This document shows positions 52,805-63,639 of a stretch of DNA of 64,000 nt, piece after piece. Position numbers and translations under genes: made by a program. The notes under the pieces are model-generated. The model saw only the letters and a list, made by a program, of their open reading frames with translations, did no database searches and was not told the DNA's origin. Source of the DNA: Schizophyllum amplum (taxonomy: Eukaryota; Basidiomycota; Agaricomycetes; Agaricales; Schizophyllaceae); the NCBI GenBank assembly GCA_007026445.1, contig VDMD01000003.1, forward strand, positions 434,001 through 498,000. The letters run 5' to 3'. Numbering within the stretch: position 1 is the stretch's first letter; each line of letters starts with the position of its first letter.

Positions 52805-53305
52805 ATGAGCTCCCTTTCGCCGACATCGTTCGGGCTGGCCGCAACGGACGCCTCCGTCCATGATGCCTCCTGCGCGAATTTTACGCCTGCCACCGTACCT
52901 TTGCCTCCCCTTCGCGGATGGCAGACGCGTCGGCACAGGTCACACCACGTCTTAGGTTTCGAGCTCACGGAAGCCATAGCCCGCAGATATTGCCAGGAGG
53001 AATTCCCCATTCCCGAGGGTGCTTCCGAGCTCAAAGTCGAAGCTCATCTTACCGTCATGGAGGATGTTGTGCCGGACATCCTCGGTCGCAAGTTTGCCGT
53101 ACCCATTATCCCCGCCCCGCTGGTCAAGGAACCCAGTGCGCTCAGCGGCATGACCCATGTAATCGCGTTGGCGGACAACTGGGCTCCACAACGTCGCTGG
53201 CGTCAGCCGCCGTCGCCTGAGGTTGTGGACCAGATTGCGGACGAGTTGCAGCTTGAGGGTGTCGAACGCGAGCCACGGTGGTACAAGTGCGTTAACCAGG
53301 ACTAG
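52805..53305 (+). CDS. septin-flanking orphan family, copy 3
   Basis: Single exon, start MSSLSPTSFGLAATD (52805; ATG at 52766 is less likely). Conserved domain as in the other copies, ending EGVEREPRWYKCVNQD. Its last ~75 bases resemble copy 1 more than copy 2 (CAGATTGCGGACGAGTTGCA), whereas the middle 275 bases are identical to copy 2, so it is a mosaic. In tandem with copy 2 at about 345 bp spacing. Confidence 0.65.
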   Translation: MSSLSPTSFGLAATDASVHDASCANFTPATVPLPPLRGWQTRRHRSHHVLGFELTEAIARRYCQEEFPIPEGASELKVEAHLTVMEDVVPDILGRKFAVPIIPAPLVKEPSALSGMTHVIALADNWAPQRRWRQPPSPEVVDQIADELQLEGVEREPRWYKCVNQD

Positions 53306-54249
53306 GTGGGTCGTACAAACATCTACGTAGGTTGTTTCTCATCGCATACACAGGTCTTGAACTTGCAGCCCGAAGCTTGAAGAGCATCTATCCACCAAGC
53401 GGAAAGGCCTATCGGCAAGGCGGCTCCTCTGTACACCCTTCTGAGGCCTTGTTGGCCAGTGTGCTGGACGAACCACTTTGTGCCGTCTATATGGATGTTG
53501 GTGCAAAAGTAGCGATGACCCCGTACGGTGCTCAGACGAATGACAAGACAAGCGAGAAGGACGGAAATGTCTGCACTGGTAGTAACCGTTGCAGCTGAAG
53601 ATCAACGCGAATGGTCGATTGAAGGTGGCTGAGCACACCTCTACAAACTATCTTCCTCGTGATTGCAGGGCATTGAAATCTTGCCGTTGACCAGCACGCA
53701 TCCATCGCGCCGACGATGGGGCTTCACCGCACCAGGAATGTCAACGGTCCGCGGAGGCCCGCTGTGGCGCGACATGGACTCCTGTTGAGTTGGCCTTCAT
53801 CACATGGCTCGTGTTGCTCTCCGCGAAGGCTTTGGCCGTCCCTAGTAGAAGCATGGGTACGTAGGTCCAGCGTCGGGCTGACCGTTGTGTGGAGTGGTGT
53901 ATTGGTATAGTGCGAGGATCCGATAGATGCGAATCAGAACAGCTCCAGACGAGAAGAGCATTCAAGGCTCGCCCCAGCGTCGAGCTCGAGGCCAAGAGCC
54001 GTTTGCTGCCTTGTGAGGATGAGCCGCGTCGAGAAACGGAGCAAAAAAGCGAGTGTCGACGATGGCCGGAGACAAGCGTAGATGCGACCAGCGTGCAGGC
54101 CCAGACGCGCCTCAGACGCGCCCTACGTCACGAACGCGGGGTTCCTGGGGGCGTGACGTCACGCCCCCGCGGTCTCTAAACTTCGACGCGGGGACGTTGA
54201 TCGCTCTCAATCCCCACCACCGAGCTCGACGACAACGACGACGACGACA
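53306..54249. other. intergenic / 5' region of glycogen synthase
   Basis: No supported gene. Short ORFs on both strands without motifs. A CGACGACGACGACGACAATGG stretch directly precedes the glycogen synthase ATG. Confidence 0.4.
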
Positions 54250-57200
54250 ATGGCGAGCACGGGTATGCGCAACGTCTCCAACCCGCTGCTCTTTGAGGCG
54301 GCATGGGAGGTCGCCAACAAGGTCGGCGGTATATACACCGTCATCAAAACTAAGGTACGTAGCTGCTCGACATCCGCGACGCGCGTCGTGACCGCTGAAC
54401 ATCGCGCGTCGCGTCCACCTCGATGATATGCTAGGACTCACATTTCTTAGGTCCCCGTTACTGTTGCCGAGTTTGGCGACCGTTACACGCTCCTGGGCCC
54501 GTTATCATACAAGAGCGCGCCGATGGAGGTCGAGGCCGTGTACCCCGTCCCCGAGGGGTCCGTCGCAAAGGAAGAGGTCCCGCCTGCGGTCAAGGAAACT
54601 CTCGATGCCATGCGCGAGCAAGGTGTCAAGTCTCTCTACGGCCGCTGGCTCATCGAGGGTTCCCCCAAGGTCATCCTCTTCGACACAGGCTCCATGTACC
54701 ACCGCCTCGACGAGTGGAAGGCTGATCTCTGGAACCTCGCCGGGATCCCTTCTCCCCCTGCCGATCATGAGACGAACGAGACCATCGTCTTCGGCTACCT
54801 CGTCGCGTGGTTCCTGGGCGAATTCGTCGCGCGCCAGACGGACCAGGCGGTCATTGCCGCCTTCCACGAATGGCAGGCCGGTCTCGCCATCCCGCTTTGC
54901 CGGAAACGCCACCTCGACCTCACGACCGTGTTCACGACCCACGCGACCCTCCTTGGGCGGTATCTCTGCGCGGGCTCCGTCGATTTCTACAACAACCTGC
55001 AGTACTTTGACGTCGATCACGAAGCCGGCAAGCGAGGAATCTATCACAGGTGTGTAACTTGCGAATGACATACTTGCAAGTGCTGATTGCGGACAGATAC
55101 TGCATAGAACGATCTGCCGCGCACTGTGCTGATGTCTTTACCACCGTCTCCCATATAACGGCTTACGAGGCGGAGCATCTCCTCAAGCGGAAACCGGACG
55201 GTGTCGTCCCCAACGGCCTCAATGTCAAGAAATTCCAGGCCATGCACGAGTTCCAGAACTTGCACTCGACTGCGTCAGTACTCACGAATGACTTATTTTG
55301 TGCGCCTCCTGATCTTCCTTCAGCAAAGAGAAGATCAATGAATTCGTGCGCGGCCATTTCTACGGCCACCTAGACTTTGATCTGGATAACACTCTTTATG
55401 TGAGCATTGACGCACCCCTGTCGGACGCTGGCTTCACGAATATATGCGACTATCTGCGCGACGCGTTGGAGAAGCTGTGGCTGATCCCGCACTTTTATAT
55501 GATTACTGACGCGTCTTCAGTTCTTCACGGCTGGTCGCTACGAGTACCGTAACAAGGTGTGTATCTGTTTATGGCGGCGGAATATCCGCGCTTGCTCCAC
55601 GAAGTCACTGACGCACGCGTAGGGTGTCGACATGTTCATAGAATCCCTCGCACGACTCAACTTTCAGCTCCAGAAGGCTCAAAGCAAGGTCAGTACCTTT
55701 TCTTTCGATGCGGTTAGCGGCCTGGAGATACTCGGCTAGCGACTCGCAACGTTCCTCTTACTGATTGCTTGACGCAGATGACGGTCGTCGCATTCATCAT
55801 CATGCCCGCGGCGACGAACTCGTACACGATAGAGGCTCTTAAGGTAATGTTCTATCTTCTTAGGCCCCTGTGTATGCTTACCCTCACCAGGGTCAAGCTG
55901 TCATGAAGCAGCTGCGCGACACCGTGCGGGAGGTTGAATCTCGCGTCGGGCAGCGTTTGTTTGAGCATGCCAGTCGGTTCCACGGGTGCGCATATTCCCT
56001 ATGTGCTAAACCCAAATGGCGTGCTGACGGACTTCTCCTCGCGCTCGTGATCGTGCTTCGCTTACTTTTGATTCCCTTCGAACAGAGGCACTGCACCATC
56101 TAGCACAACTATCTCCACGGAGGCCCTGCTTTCGGACGAGGACATGGTCCTCCTCAAGCGCCGCATATTTGCGCTGAAGCGGTTGGTCATATTTATCATA
56201 CAAAGGTTATGTTAGCTGATGCGTTTTGGATTGTAGGAACTCCCTGCCGCCGATAACGACGCATAACATGGCGGACGATGCAACCGACCCGATATTGAAC
56301 CAGATTCGGTGAGTTCTAAAGCCGCCTCTGCCTATTTGTCGGCGCGTTGCGTGTGCTCGAGCTAACCATGCCATGTTCAGGCGCGTACAACTGTTCAACA
56401 ACACGAGCGATCGAGTGAAGGTCAGCGTTCGATTCCCATGTCCGATCCTTGCTTCCGGGCACACATTGCTTCACTCCAATGCGACAGTTGTTGCACATTT
56501 TGTCGCGTTGTGAAATGTGCCGCATTTTGACTTGTACCGTTGTCCCCGGTTCACGTATTGTTGTCGTATTTCCTGACGCGACCTTCTAGATCGTCTTCCA
56601 CCCGGACTTCTTGAACGCGAACAACCCGATCCTGGGTCTCGACTACGAGGAATTCGTGCGCGGCTGCCATCTTGGTGTCTTCCCGTCCTACTATGAGCCG
56701 TGGGGCTACACGCCGGCGGAGTGTACGGTGCGTAACCATGCATGTGTGTCTGCGTATGAAGGCTGACGTGCGGCTCTCCCTTCCTCACTTCTGTACCCTA
56801 CAGGTTATGGGTGTGCCCTCCATCACGACGAACTTGAGTGGGTTTGGCTGCTTCATGCAGGACTTGATTGAGCGCCCGGAAGACGAGGTTTGCAGTTCCG
56901 AGCTCTTACCCTCTTATGATTGTTGCTCACCCACTATCAGGGCTGCTACATCGTGGACCGGAGGCTGCAATCCGTCGAGGACTCTGTGAACCAGCTGAGC
57001 GACTGCATGTTTGGCTTTTGCAGCAAGACGCGGCGGCAGCGCATCAACCAGCGGAATCGGTGAGTGGTCACATCGCCTATTGTATGGCGGGTGTTGAGAT
57101 TGGTCTCAGCGTCGAGCGTCTCTCTCCGCTGCTGGACTGGAAGAACTTGGGCGGCGAGTATACGAAGAGCAGGATGCTTGCGCTGCGCCGCGCGTATCCG

Positions 57201-57738
57201 GATGCCTTCACTGCCGCGGAGGGCGACGGTGCGTGTTCTCTTCCCTCGCCCTTGGTATAGAAGATTGAGACTGTCTTTTTACAAGGCACCTTCGACGACG
57301 TATCCGACTACTTCAGCGTCGAGCGCGCCGCGCTTTCGGTGCCCGCATCGCCGCGGTTCCGCGGAGCTGCGACGCCCGGCGACATGGGGACGCTCACTGA
57401 GGAGGCATGCGATCTAACAGCAGTATTTCGATTAGCTGCTAACGACCACCCAGATGCAGGGTCTGTCGACCAGCGACTACCGTGGGCAGGCTTGGCCGAG
57501 CCAGGAAGACGAGGAGGACTCGTATCCCTTGTGCGTATCTAGACCTTCCGGTCTTTTTAGTTGCGGATTGCTTATTTTTGTTTACAGCCCGCTCGTCATG
57601 AAGGTGCGCTCACGCTCCGGCTCCGTCATGAGCGGCGCGAGCACGCCCGGTGGAGGCGCGTTCCGTAGCCTCAGCGAAGGCGACCTCATGAAGGCGGACG
57701 CGGCGTTAAGCAAAGTGAACGGCATCGACGACGAATAG
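54250..57738 (+). CDS. GSY1: glycogen [starch] synthase (GT3)
   Basis: Transfers glucose from UDP-glucose to growing glycogen in the cytosol. It starts [35 protein letters not shown], the conserved UDP-glucose-binding N-terminus. Further conserved blocks are [120 protein letters not shown]-like IVFHPDFLN, and [17 protein letters not shown], whose E-x7-E pair is catalytic in GT3. The regulatory Arg cluster for glucose-6-phosphate is intact ([22 protein letters not shown]). The C-terminal tail has Ser/Thr-Pro sites ([23 protein letters not shown]) as expected for inhibitory phosphorylation. About 14 introns. The last exon starts at 57588 and is the source of the decayed copy near 62.6 kb. Confidence 0.92.
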
Positions 57739-58625
57739 ACGATGCGATAGGAGCAGGAAAGATGAGCTAGCTGACTGCGGGTAGAATCGCACAAGAGGAT
57801 GTAGAATGAAAGACGGCATGAAAATAAGCATGCGATGGAGGTCGCTCGGAAGGCGGATAGAAGGATGGGGCTTTGCACTGAAAATGGATCGAGACGCGGA
57901 CATTACGACGATCTTGGTACGATGGTAGTAGATACATACAACAGCATGTACGAATGGAAAGAATACTGTTGACCGTCAGTCTGGCTCGCAGTACGTCTTC
58001 ACGTAGGTAGGAGAGGACCAAGCCGGCGCGTTGAACAGCTGTATCTTCAGCTGTTTGTATTCGAACTTGAGCGTCGCCAACACCCCCAAATCGCGATTGA
58101 GGTCGTCGCGTGCTGGTGCTAGCGCTGATTACTGTGACGCCTCTGCGCCGCGTCGCTCGATAAATAATTGCGTCTTCATCGGAACCCAACTCGCCCCGCC
58201 TATTATTGCATGAGAAGTACTTACGCCTCGGCAGCTACTTCTGCACAGCCCAGTGTGTCGCATCTTTTTATGCTCCTTTGAGGGTGCCACGTCCACTGCT
58301 TGAAGGTGTGCGTATATCGTCAACTAGGGGCGCGTCCATCGTCATCGGTGCGCGTTCACGGTCATTGGTGGCGGCGGGCACGCCGAGGAATAAGTAATTT
58401 TGGCCTTTGAAGGCACTCCTGTGCTTGGGGTGAGTCCTGCGCTTAGGTTTCATCGGCTAGTCCGACCGTTGAATACCTTGCACAAGCCTACAATAGCCAG
58501 ATGACAAAGTCACCGGCGAACTGTAACGCGTAGACGTGGCGCGAAGCACACTGTTCAACTTCGAGGAGCCGGCCAGTGCAAGGGCCGGGAATGTAAATGT
58601 GTCAGCAACGAGTCTGGAAGTCAGG

Positions 58626-58636
58626 TATAAAAGCCA
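58626..58636 (+). promoter_or_regulatory. TATA box of secreted protein copy 2
   Basis: GGTATAAAAGCC, 89 bases before the ATG; shared with copies 1 and 3. Confidence 0.6.
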
Positions 58637-58714
58637 GAGGTATTCGACGAGAGAGCAAACAAGAGAACCACCAGCATCTACCAACCACCCACATACAACA
58701 GAAGAAGCACCATC

Positions 58715-59047
58715 ATGCGCACCTCAGCCATCATCATCGCTTCCGTCCTCTCGGCCATCCAGCTCGCCGCCGCCTTCGAGGTGACGGCCTGGTCCGGCGC
58801 CGTGTGCAGTGGTGTCGAGCTCGGCACCGTCGAGGACACGAACAACACGCCGGGCCTCACGGCCGCCGAGGCGACGCCCAACGGCCAGTGCATCACCATC
58901 GACGCGGCGCTCCCGGCGGACTGCGACGTGTACCTCTGCGCGGACGCGGCGTGCAACGACCAGGGCGAGACCGTGGAGGGCCCGAGGGACCAGGGCACGA
59001 GGGTGGAAAACAAGAGCTTCTCGGCCATCCAGGTCGGCTGCCAGTAG
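58715..59047 (+). CDS. small secreted cysteine protein, copy 2 (110 residues)
   Basis: Signal peptide MRTSAIIIASVLSAIQLAAA, then FEVTAWSGAVCSGVELGTVE and six Cys in the same positions as copy 1, ending AIQVGCQ. It differs from copy 3 at only a few residues (Val/Leu in GT(V/L)EDTNN, PADCD against PVDCD, VEGPRDQ against VAGPMDQ, VEN against VQN). Single exon. Conserved ORF and promoter in both arms of an inverted duplication suggest the genes are, or were recently, functional. Function unknown. Confidence 0.82.
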   Translation: MRTSAIIIASVLSAIQLAAAFEVTAWSGAVCSGVELGTVEDTNNTPGLTAAEATPNGQCITIDAALPADCDVYLCADAACNDQGETVEGPRDQGTRVENKSFSAIQVGCQ

Positions 59048-59341
59048 GCCTTGAAGTGAGCGGTATATTCCGCGATATCAGCTGTTATGTGGCTGCTGAT
59101 TTTCGCTCTCATAGGAGTCGCGCTGCGCGCATAGGTCTCGAGGTCGTAACATTGAAGATATGATGTTCGCAGTTTGTACTGTAGATCGTTAGCATCTCTC
59201 CAGAGCAAACATGTATCGTTCCATGTTATCGTCCCTTCGTCGCAGATGTCTTCATGCCTCGCGAAATTCGTGAGGCGTCGATACGGCGATCTTGATTGAG
59301 CTGCGAGGTATTGAGAAGAGTGGTTAGTATAAGATCATCGT

Positions 59342-60110
59342 TTAACGGGGCCAGCTAAGGTTTACTGGTAGACACACTATACAAGTGCTCACCGGCACCT
59401 GGTCTGCGAGTGCGTGCGATGTGTCTGCCCAGACGGGATAGCTGCCCCCGGCCGACGCTACGTCCGCCCCGGCCCCCGAGTTACTGTGGTTTGGAGAGGC
59501 AAGCAGAGAAATCCATGGGAGGTGGCGCTGGTCCAGCACTTACCGTTTGGAGACGACTGCACGCAGCATTCGGAAAGAACTGCAAAGTCTTGAAGTCAGT
59601 CTCGCCGTCCGCCGCATGCCGCGACATCCCTTGATATCCTTGACATCCCACGACGTTCTCGTCATCCTCGACACCCTCGACATACTCAACGCCGCCTGTC
59701 GATTCCTCGATAACCCCTGGCTCGAGCGTTCCCGCCATTGACTCGGGAACCCCTGCCATAGGCTCGAGAGCCCCCTCCCTTGGCTTAAGAACCTTTGTCA
59801 TTGGCTCTGGCGGTGGCGTCAGATCGAGCGCGTCTGTCGCAGACCGTTGTGCGTCCACCATCGACTTGAGCGACCCTTCGCCTTATTCCTTCTCCCCTTC
59901 CTTTTCCCCTGCTCTCCCCCGCCTCTCTCGGGCTCCCTTTCCACCTCTCTTGCGTTCTCTCTCCACCTCTTTTGAGCCCTCCTCACCTCCTGTATTCTTT
60001 AACTCCACTTCTTTCAGTATCAGCACGAGGTCGCTCCCATCGGGAGGTGCCTCCTTCCGTTCGCACCCTGGCTGTCGCACTCCCGAGTTCACTCACCTGG
60101 CTTAGATGCG
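59342..60110 (-). other. possible spliced or broken gene, minus strand
   Basis: Two open stretches on the minus strand are in the same frame and separated by one TAA (59883-59885): 60092-59886 (charged; KEVERERKRGGKGARERRGR) and 59882-59481 (degenerate LEPMAGVPESMAGTLEPG repeats, then ACSRLQT just before a good GTAAGT donor). A further open piece (GGSYPVWADTSHALADQ) lies around 59480-59390 after a CCACAG acceptor, but not in phase. Could be a pseudogene or chance. No family recognised. Confidence 0.25.
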
Positions 60111-61079
60111 TTTGAACACTGCTCAGGAAGCATTTGGTTCGGAAACCTGGGAATTGACCGTCAGATGACATCAAATGTATCGTCGTCGCGTGCAACAGCG
60201 CTCTCGAGCCAGGGCATGCGAGAGACAGAGTAATCTGGTACCATCCTGGGAAAAAGATGAGCCAGAACTGGAAGACAATGAGCCTAAACGAAGATAAACT
60301 TACATAATACAGAGACATTATTGAACCCGCTACCTACTGGGCGCCGTGCCATTTCGTCCTTCGTTCTTCGTCCTGGGAGTTCGAGCATATAAGATTGTTC
60401 AGCGTGCATCAGAGTGTCTGTCGTCTGATAGCGAGCGCGCAGCCTGACACGAATGGCAGTAAGAAGGCAAAGGTACCAACGGCACTGCGCTGTAACCTAC
60501 TAGCTGGCGAAAGAAGGGTAACCAAACCCGTCCCCCCGTCAATCTGTGAGAAGAGGCTGACCCGTGAGACTAGGTAACCAAGTTACTTGTTCAGAACCTA
60601 AAGCTCCGCAAAAAAAAAGAAAAAAAAGAAGGCGAATGTGGCGTGGCATCGTCGACCACGCGGCCGGCAATTCGCGCTCGGCGAAAGCCGGCCCACGCGT
60701 CTTTTGCTTCCGACGGCATTAATTGCAAGCACGCAACTCACAATCAACCCTAACCTCTGAGTACTTCTTGCTGAGTATGCCGCTCGTGCCGCTGATTTCG
60801 ATGCTGGATTCCACTGACAGGTCTTTGACTCGCCTTTGAAAGTGGTTCTGGATTGTGAATGCTGCGTTCCTGTGGCAACCTTCACAGCCAGTCGATGCTG
60901 ACATTGCGTAGGGGAATACATCGCAACTTGAGCAAATCTGGCGCGTAAACAAGTTTAGCTGACCCTTTCGAACCAATATTCTTCATTGATCACTCCTCTT
61001 AGTGTCTCGCAGCTCAATGAAGATCGTACTGAGGTCTCTTCGACAGAGGAATGCTAATGCGCCATAAAAGATCGGAGAT
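60111..61079. other. intergenic, nothing recognised
   Basis: Motif-free short ORFs. A purine tract of A and G lies at 60608-60631. Confidence 0.4.
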
Positions 61080-61263
61080 TTTCTGACGATCTACAGCGGT
61101 ATGTACAGACTGCGAACATCATATCTCCAATATTTCTTCGAGGCCACTACGTCCTTGATACCTATCTGAGCGCGAGAGACCTATACGAGCGCGAGAGACC
61201 TATACGAGCGACAGTCAGCGCCCACGGAACACACATCGCAGAAGCCACCACTCACCTCAAGGC

Positions 61264-61596
61264 CTACTGGCAGCCGACCTGGATGGCCGAGAAGCTCTTG
61301 TTCTGGACCCTCGTCCCCTGGTCCATCGGGCCCGCTACGGTTTCGCCCTGGTCGTTGCATGCCGCGTCCGCGCAGAGGTAAACGTCGCAGTCCACCGGGA
61401 GCGCCGCGTCGATGGTGATGCACTGGCCGTTGGGCGTCGCCTCGGCGGCCGTGAGGCCCGGCGTGTTGTTCGTGTCCTCGAGCGTGCCGAGCTCGACACC
61501 GCTGCAGACAGCGCCGGACCAGGCCGTCACCTCGAAGGCGGCGGCGAGCTGGATGGCCGAGAGGACGGAGGCGATGATGATGGCTGAGGTGCGCAT
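61264..61596 (-). CDS. small secreted cysteine protein, copy 3 (110 residues)
   Basis: Same signal peptide and six-Cys domain as copy 2; only a handful of residue differences. Start at 61596 is fixed by the shared MRTSAIII beginning; the upstream ATG at 61788 is in promoter DNA (its first codons MARST also occur before copy 2 as a promoter match). The minus-strand TATA TATAAAA is at 61701-61707. Confidence 0.82.
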   Translation of the reverse strand: MRTSAIIIASVLSAIQLAAAFEVTAWSGAVCSGVELGTLEDTNNTPGLTAAEATPNGQCITIDAALPVDCDVYLCADAACNDQGETVAGPMDQGTRVQNKSFSAIQVGCQ

Positions 61597-61700
61597 GATG
61601 AAGCTTTTGTTGTATGGGAGTGGTTGGTGGACGCTGGTGCTTGGTAGAGGCTGGTTGGCTCTCTGGTTTGCTGAGTCTATCTCGTCGAGGACCGTCTGGC

Positions 61701-61707
61701 TTTTATA
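61701..61707 (-). promoter_or_regulatory. TATA box of secreted protein copy 3
   Basis: TATAAAA in the same GGTATAAAAGCC context as copies 1 and 2, about 105 bases before the ATG. Confidence 0.6.
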
Positions 61708-62609
61708 CCTTGCCTCCAGGCTGGTTCGTGACCTCGCTAAATTTTCCTGCAGGGCTGACTCCTCGAATACCGGTGTGCTTCGCGCCACCTCTATGCGTTC
61801 CAGTTCGCGAACGGCTCGCTAATTTGCCTATTGTAGAGGTACTCACCTCGTACAAGGAACTCAACGGTCGGCCTTGCCGATGAAACCTCAAGCGCAGCCT
61901 TGTCTTCGAGGGCCAAAAGCCAAATTTACTTCAACTTTCCTCGGCACCCGTCACCGATGACGATGGATGCGTACCTCCAGCACAAGTAAGGAGGATGCGG
62001 CAACAACTGGGCGGCGGCTCAGCGGAAGTGGTTCCCGAGGCGTATGTAAGTTCTTTTCATGCCTGATAGGTCGACTGAATGATGAAGACGGCTTTTTGTC
62101 GGGTGTGCTTGCTGACTTACTATGTAGTCTGCAAGACTACGACCCACCGTGACCTCAAGCTTGTCCGCGAGCAATGCGGCACGGAGGAGTCACAAGTACC
62201 GCTGCGGGAGGACATCAGCTAGGAGTTGCGGACTCATTCAATGGCGACGCTCAAGCTCCAGCTTACACACTTAAATTAAAAACAAAATGGAGTTGTTCAA
62301 CGTGCCGGCTGGGTCCTCTCATACGCAAGTCAGGTCGAATTACGAGCAAGGGGATTTCCTTCCATCTGTACATGCTGTTGTAAGCGTCTACTACGTACCA
62401 TCGTATTCAGATGATCGTCGTAATGTCCGTGTCTCGAATCATTTGAGTCAGCACCACCAAGCCGCATCCTTTCATTCACCTTGCGAACGTCAACGAGCTC
62501 CATCGCATGCCACCTTTCTTTCGACATCCTCTCGTGCGACGGTGTCTGCAACCGGGCAGCTCATCATTGCCGAAGCCTGGCAGTTGCTCCAGCTCGCTTC
62601 TTCCCCTCC

Positions 62610-62724
62610 GTCGAGGCCGTTCACATTGATCAATGTCGCGTCTTCCTTAGTGAAGTCGCCCCGCTGAGGTTACGGAACGTGCATACGTCGGAGCGTGAAC
62701 GCACCTTTATTTGTGACGAGCAGG
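62610..62724 (-). pseudogene. decayed fragment of the glycogen synthase last exon
   Basis: Minus-strand reading CTGCTCGTCA..AAGGTGCG(T/C)TCACGCTCCG, CGTTCCGTA(A/G)CCTCAGCG and GTGAACGGC(C/A)TCGACG aligns with the GSY1 3' end (57588-57735), with a deletion of about 30 bases, small indels and no open frame. It marks one breakpoint of the inverted duplication. Confidence 0.7.
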
Positions 62725-62739
62725 TTGTAGAAACACGTC

Positions 62740-63639
62740 AATAAATATGCACAATGGTGATACGAGTATTCCTCTTCCTAACTCTACATACAGTAGTCGC
62801 TAATCAATAGACCTTTGCATTTGAAAGGTCGTTACATCTGGAAGGTCGTTAGTCGCTGGCCAATGACCGCCTGTGTGGAGGCGACGGCGGCGGACGCTCT
62901 AGGCGCCGGGCACGTTCGAGCCCACAGTCAAGCATGTTCGAGCCTCCAGGCAAGCACGCCAAGCCGACGGCGAGTCTGCTCAAGCCGATGGCGTACAATG
63001 CGAGAGTGCAGGGTACGAGGTAATTGAGAGATGGAGAGGAGGGGGAGGGAATGTGAGAGAGGTGCGATGTGACAGAAGCGCCGCCGAATAAATAGTGTGC
63101 AACGCGAGAAGGTCGAAGAGTACAAGGAGACAGGAAATGTAGGACTGACAATGAGCGGCGGACAGCGTGCCAGGCGATATCGAGGCGTGTGACGCTGACA
63201 GCCTCTGCCGACGAGCACCGAAAGCGCCGAGACTGATGCCGGACGCTGACAAGCAGACGGGGGACGCGGGGCGGTGACAGTGAGCCCTCTGTGGCGCCAG
63301 AGTCAGATGAGGGGTATGGGTGTTATAGAGGGCACGGGAGGCAGAAATAAGTGCTTGACGCCGGACGGGCTCGAGCTGGCGGCAAAGATGAAAGAGGGGA
63401 CGACTAAGGGGAGAAGGAGGCGAAGAGAAGGGAAAGGAGAGGAAGAACGAGGTGAAGGGCGGGAAGGCGAGGGGAGAGATAGGAAGAGGGGAGAAATAGA
63501 GGCGACGGCGGCTGCCCTCAGGAGCAGACGACCAAGAAGGAGGACAGTGAGACGGTGCACGCATTACTAACCTGGAGGACGGAGAGTCAATTCTCGTCAA
63601 AGATGCATTTTCAACGGAACCGAGCCGCTCCACACGTAA
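62740..63639. other. purine/pyrimidine-biased DNA, no supported gene
   Basis: A long minus-strand open frame (62980-63984) is Ser/Pro/Leu-rich low complexity caused by a GA-rich plus strand (63380-63510). No motif or splice structure. Confidence 0.4.

Larger units (their letters stand above)
57588..59200 (+). repeat. left arm of an inverted segmental duplication (GSY1 tail to secreted protein copy 2)
   Basis: Matches the complement of about 61080-62724: GSY1 last exon, the spacer (GACATTACGACGATC..ACAACAGCATGTAC at 57900-57950 against 62435-62380), the secreted-protein promoter and ORF, and the 3' flank (GATATGATGTTCGCAGT). Identity is patchy in non-coding parts and high in the 110-codon gene. 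Confidence 0.75.
61080..62724 (-). repeat. right arm of the inverted segmental duplication
   Basis: Complement of 57588-59200. In order on the minus strand: decayed glycogen synthase last exon, spacer, secreted protein copy 3 promoter and gene, then the 3' flank, where CGCGCTCGTATAGGTCTCT is tandemly repeated (61165-61215). Confidence 0.75.
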
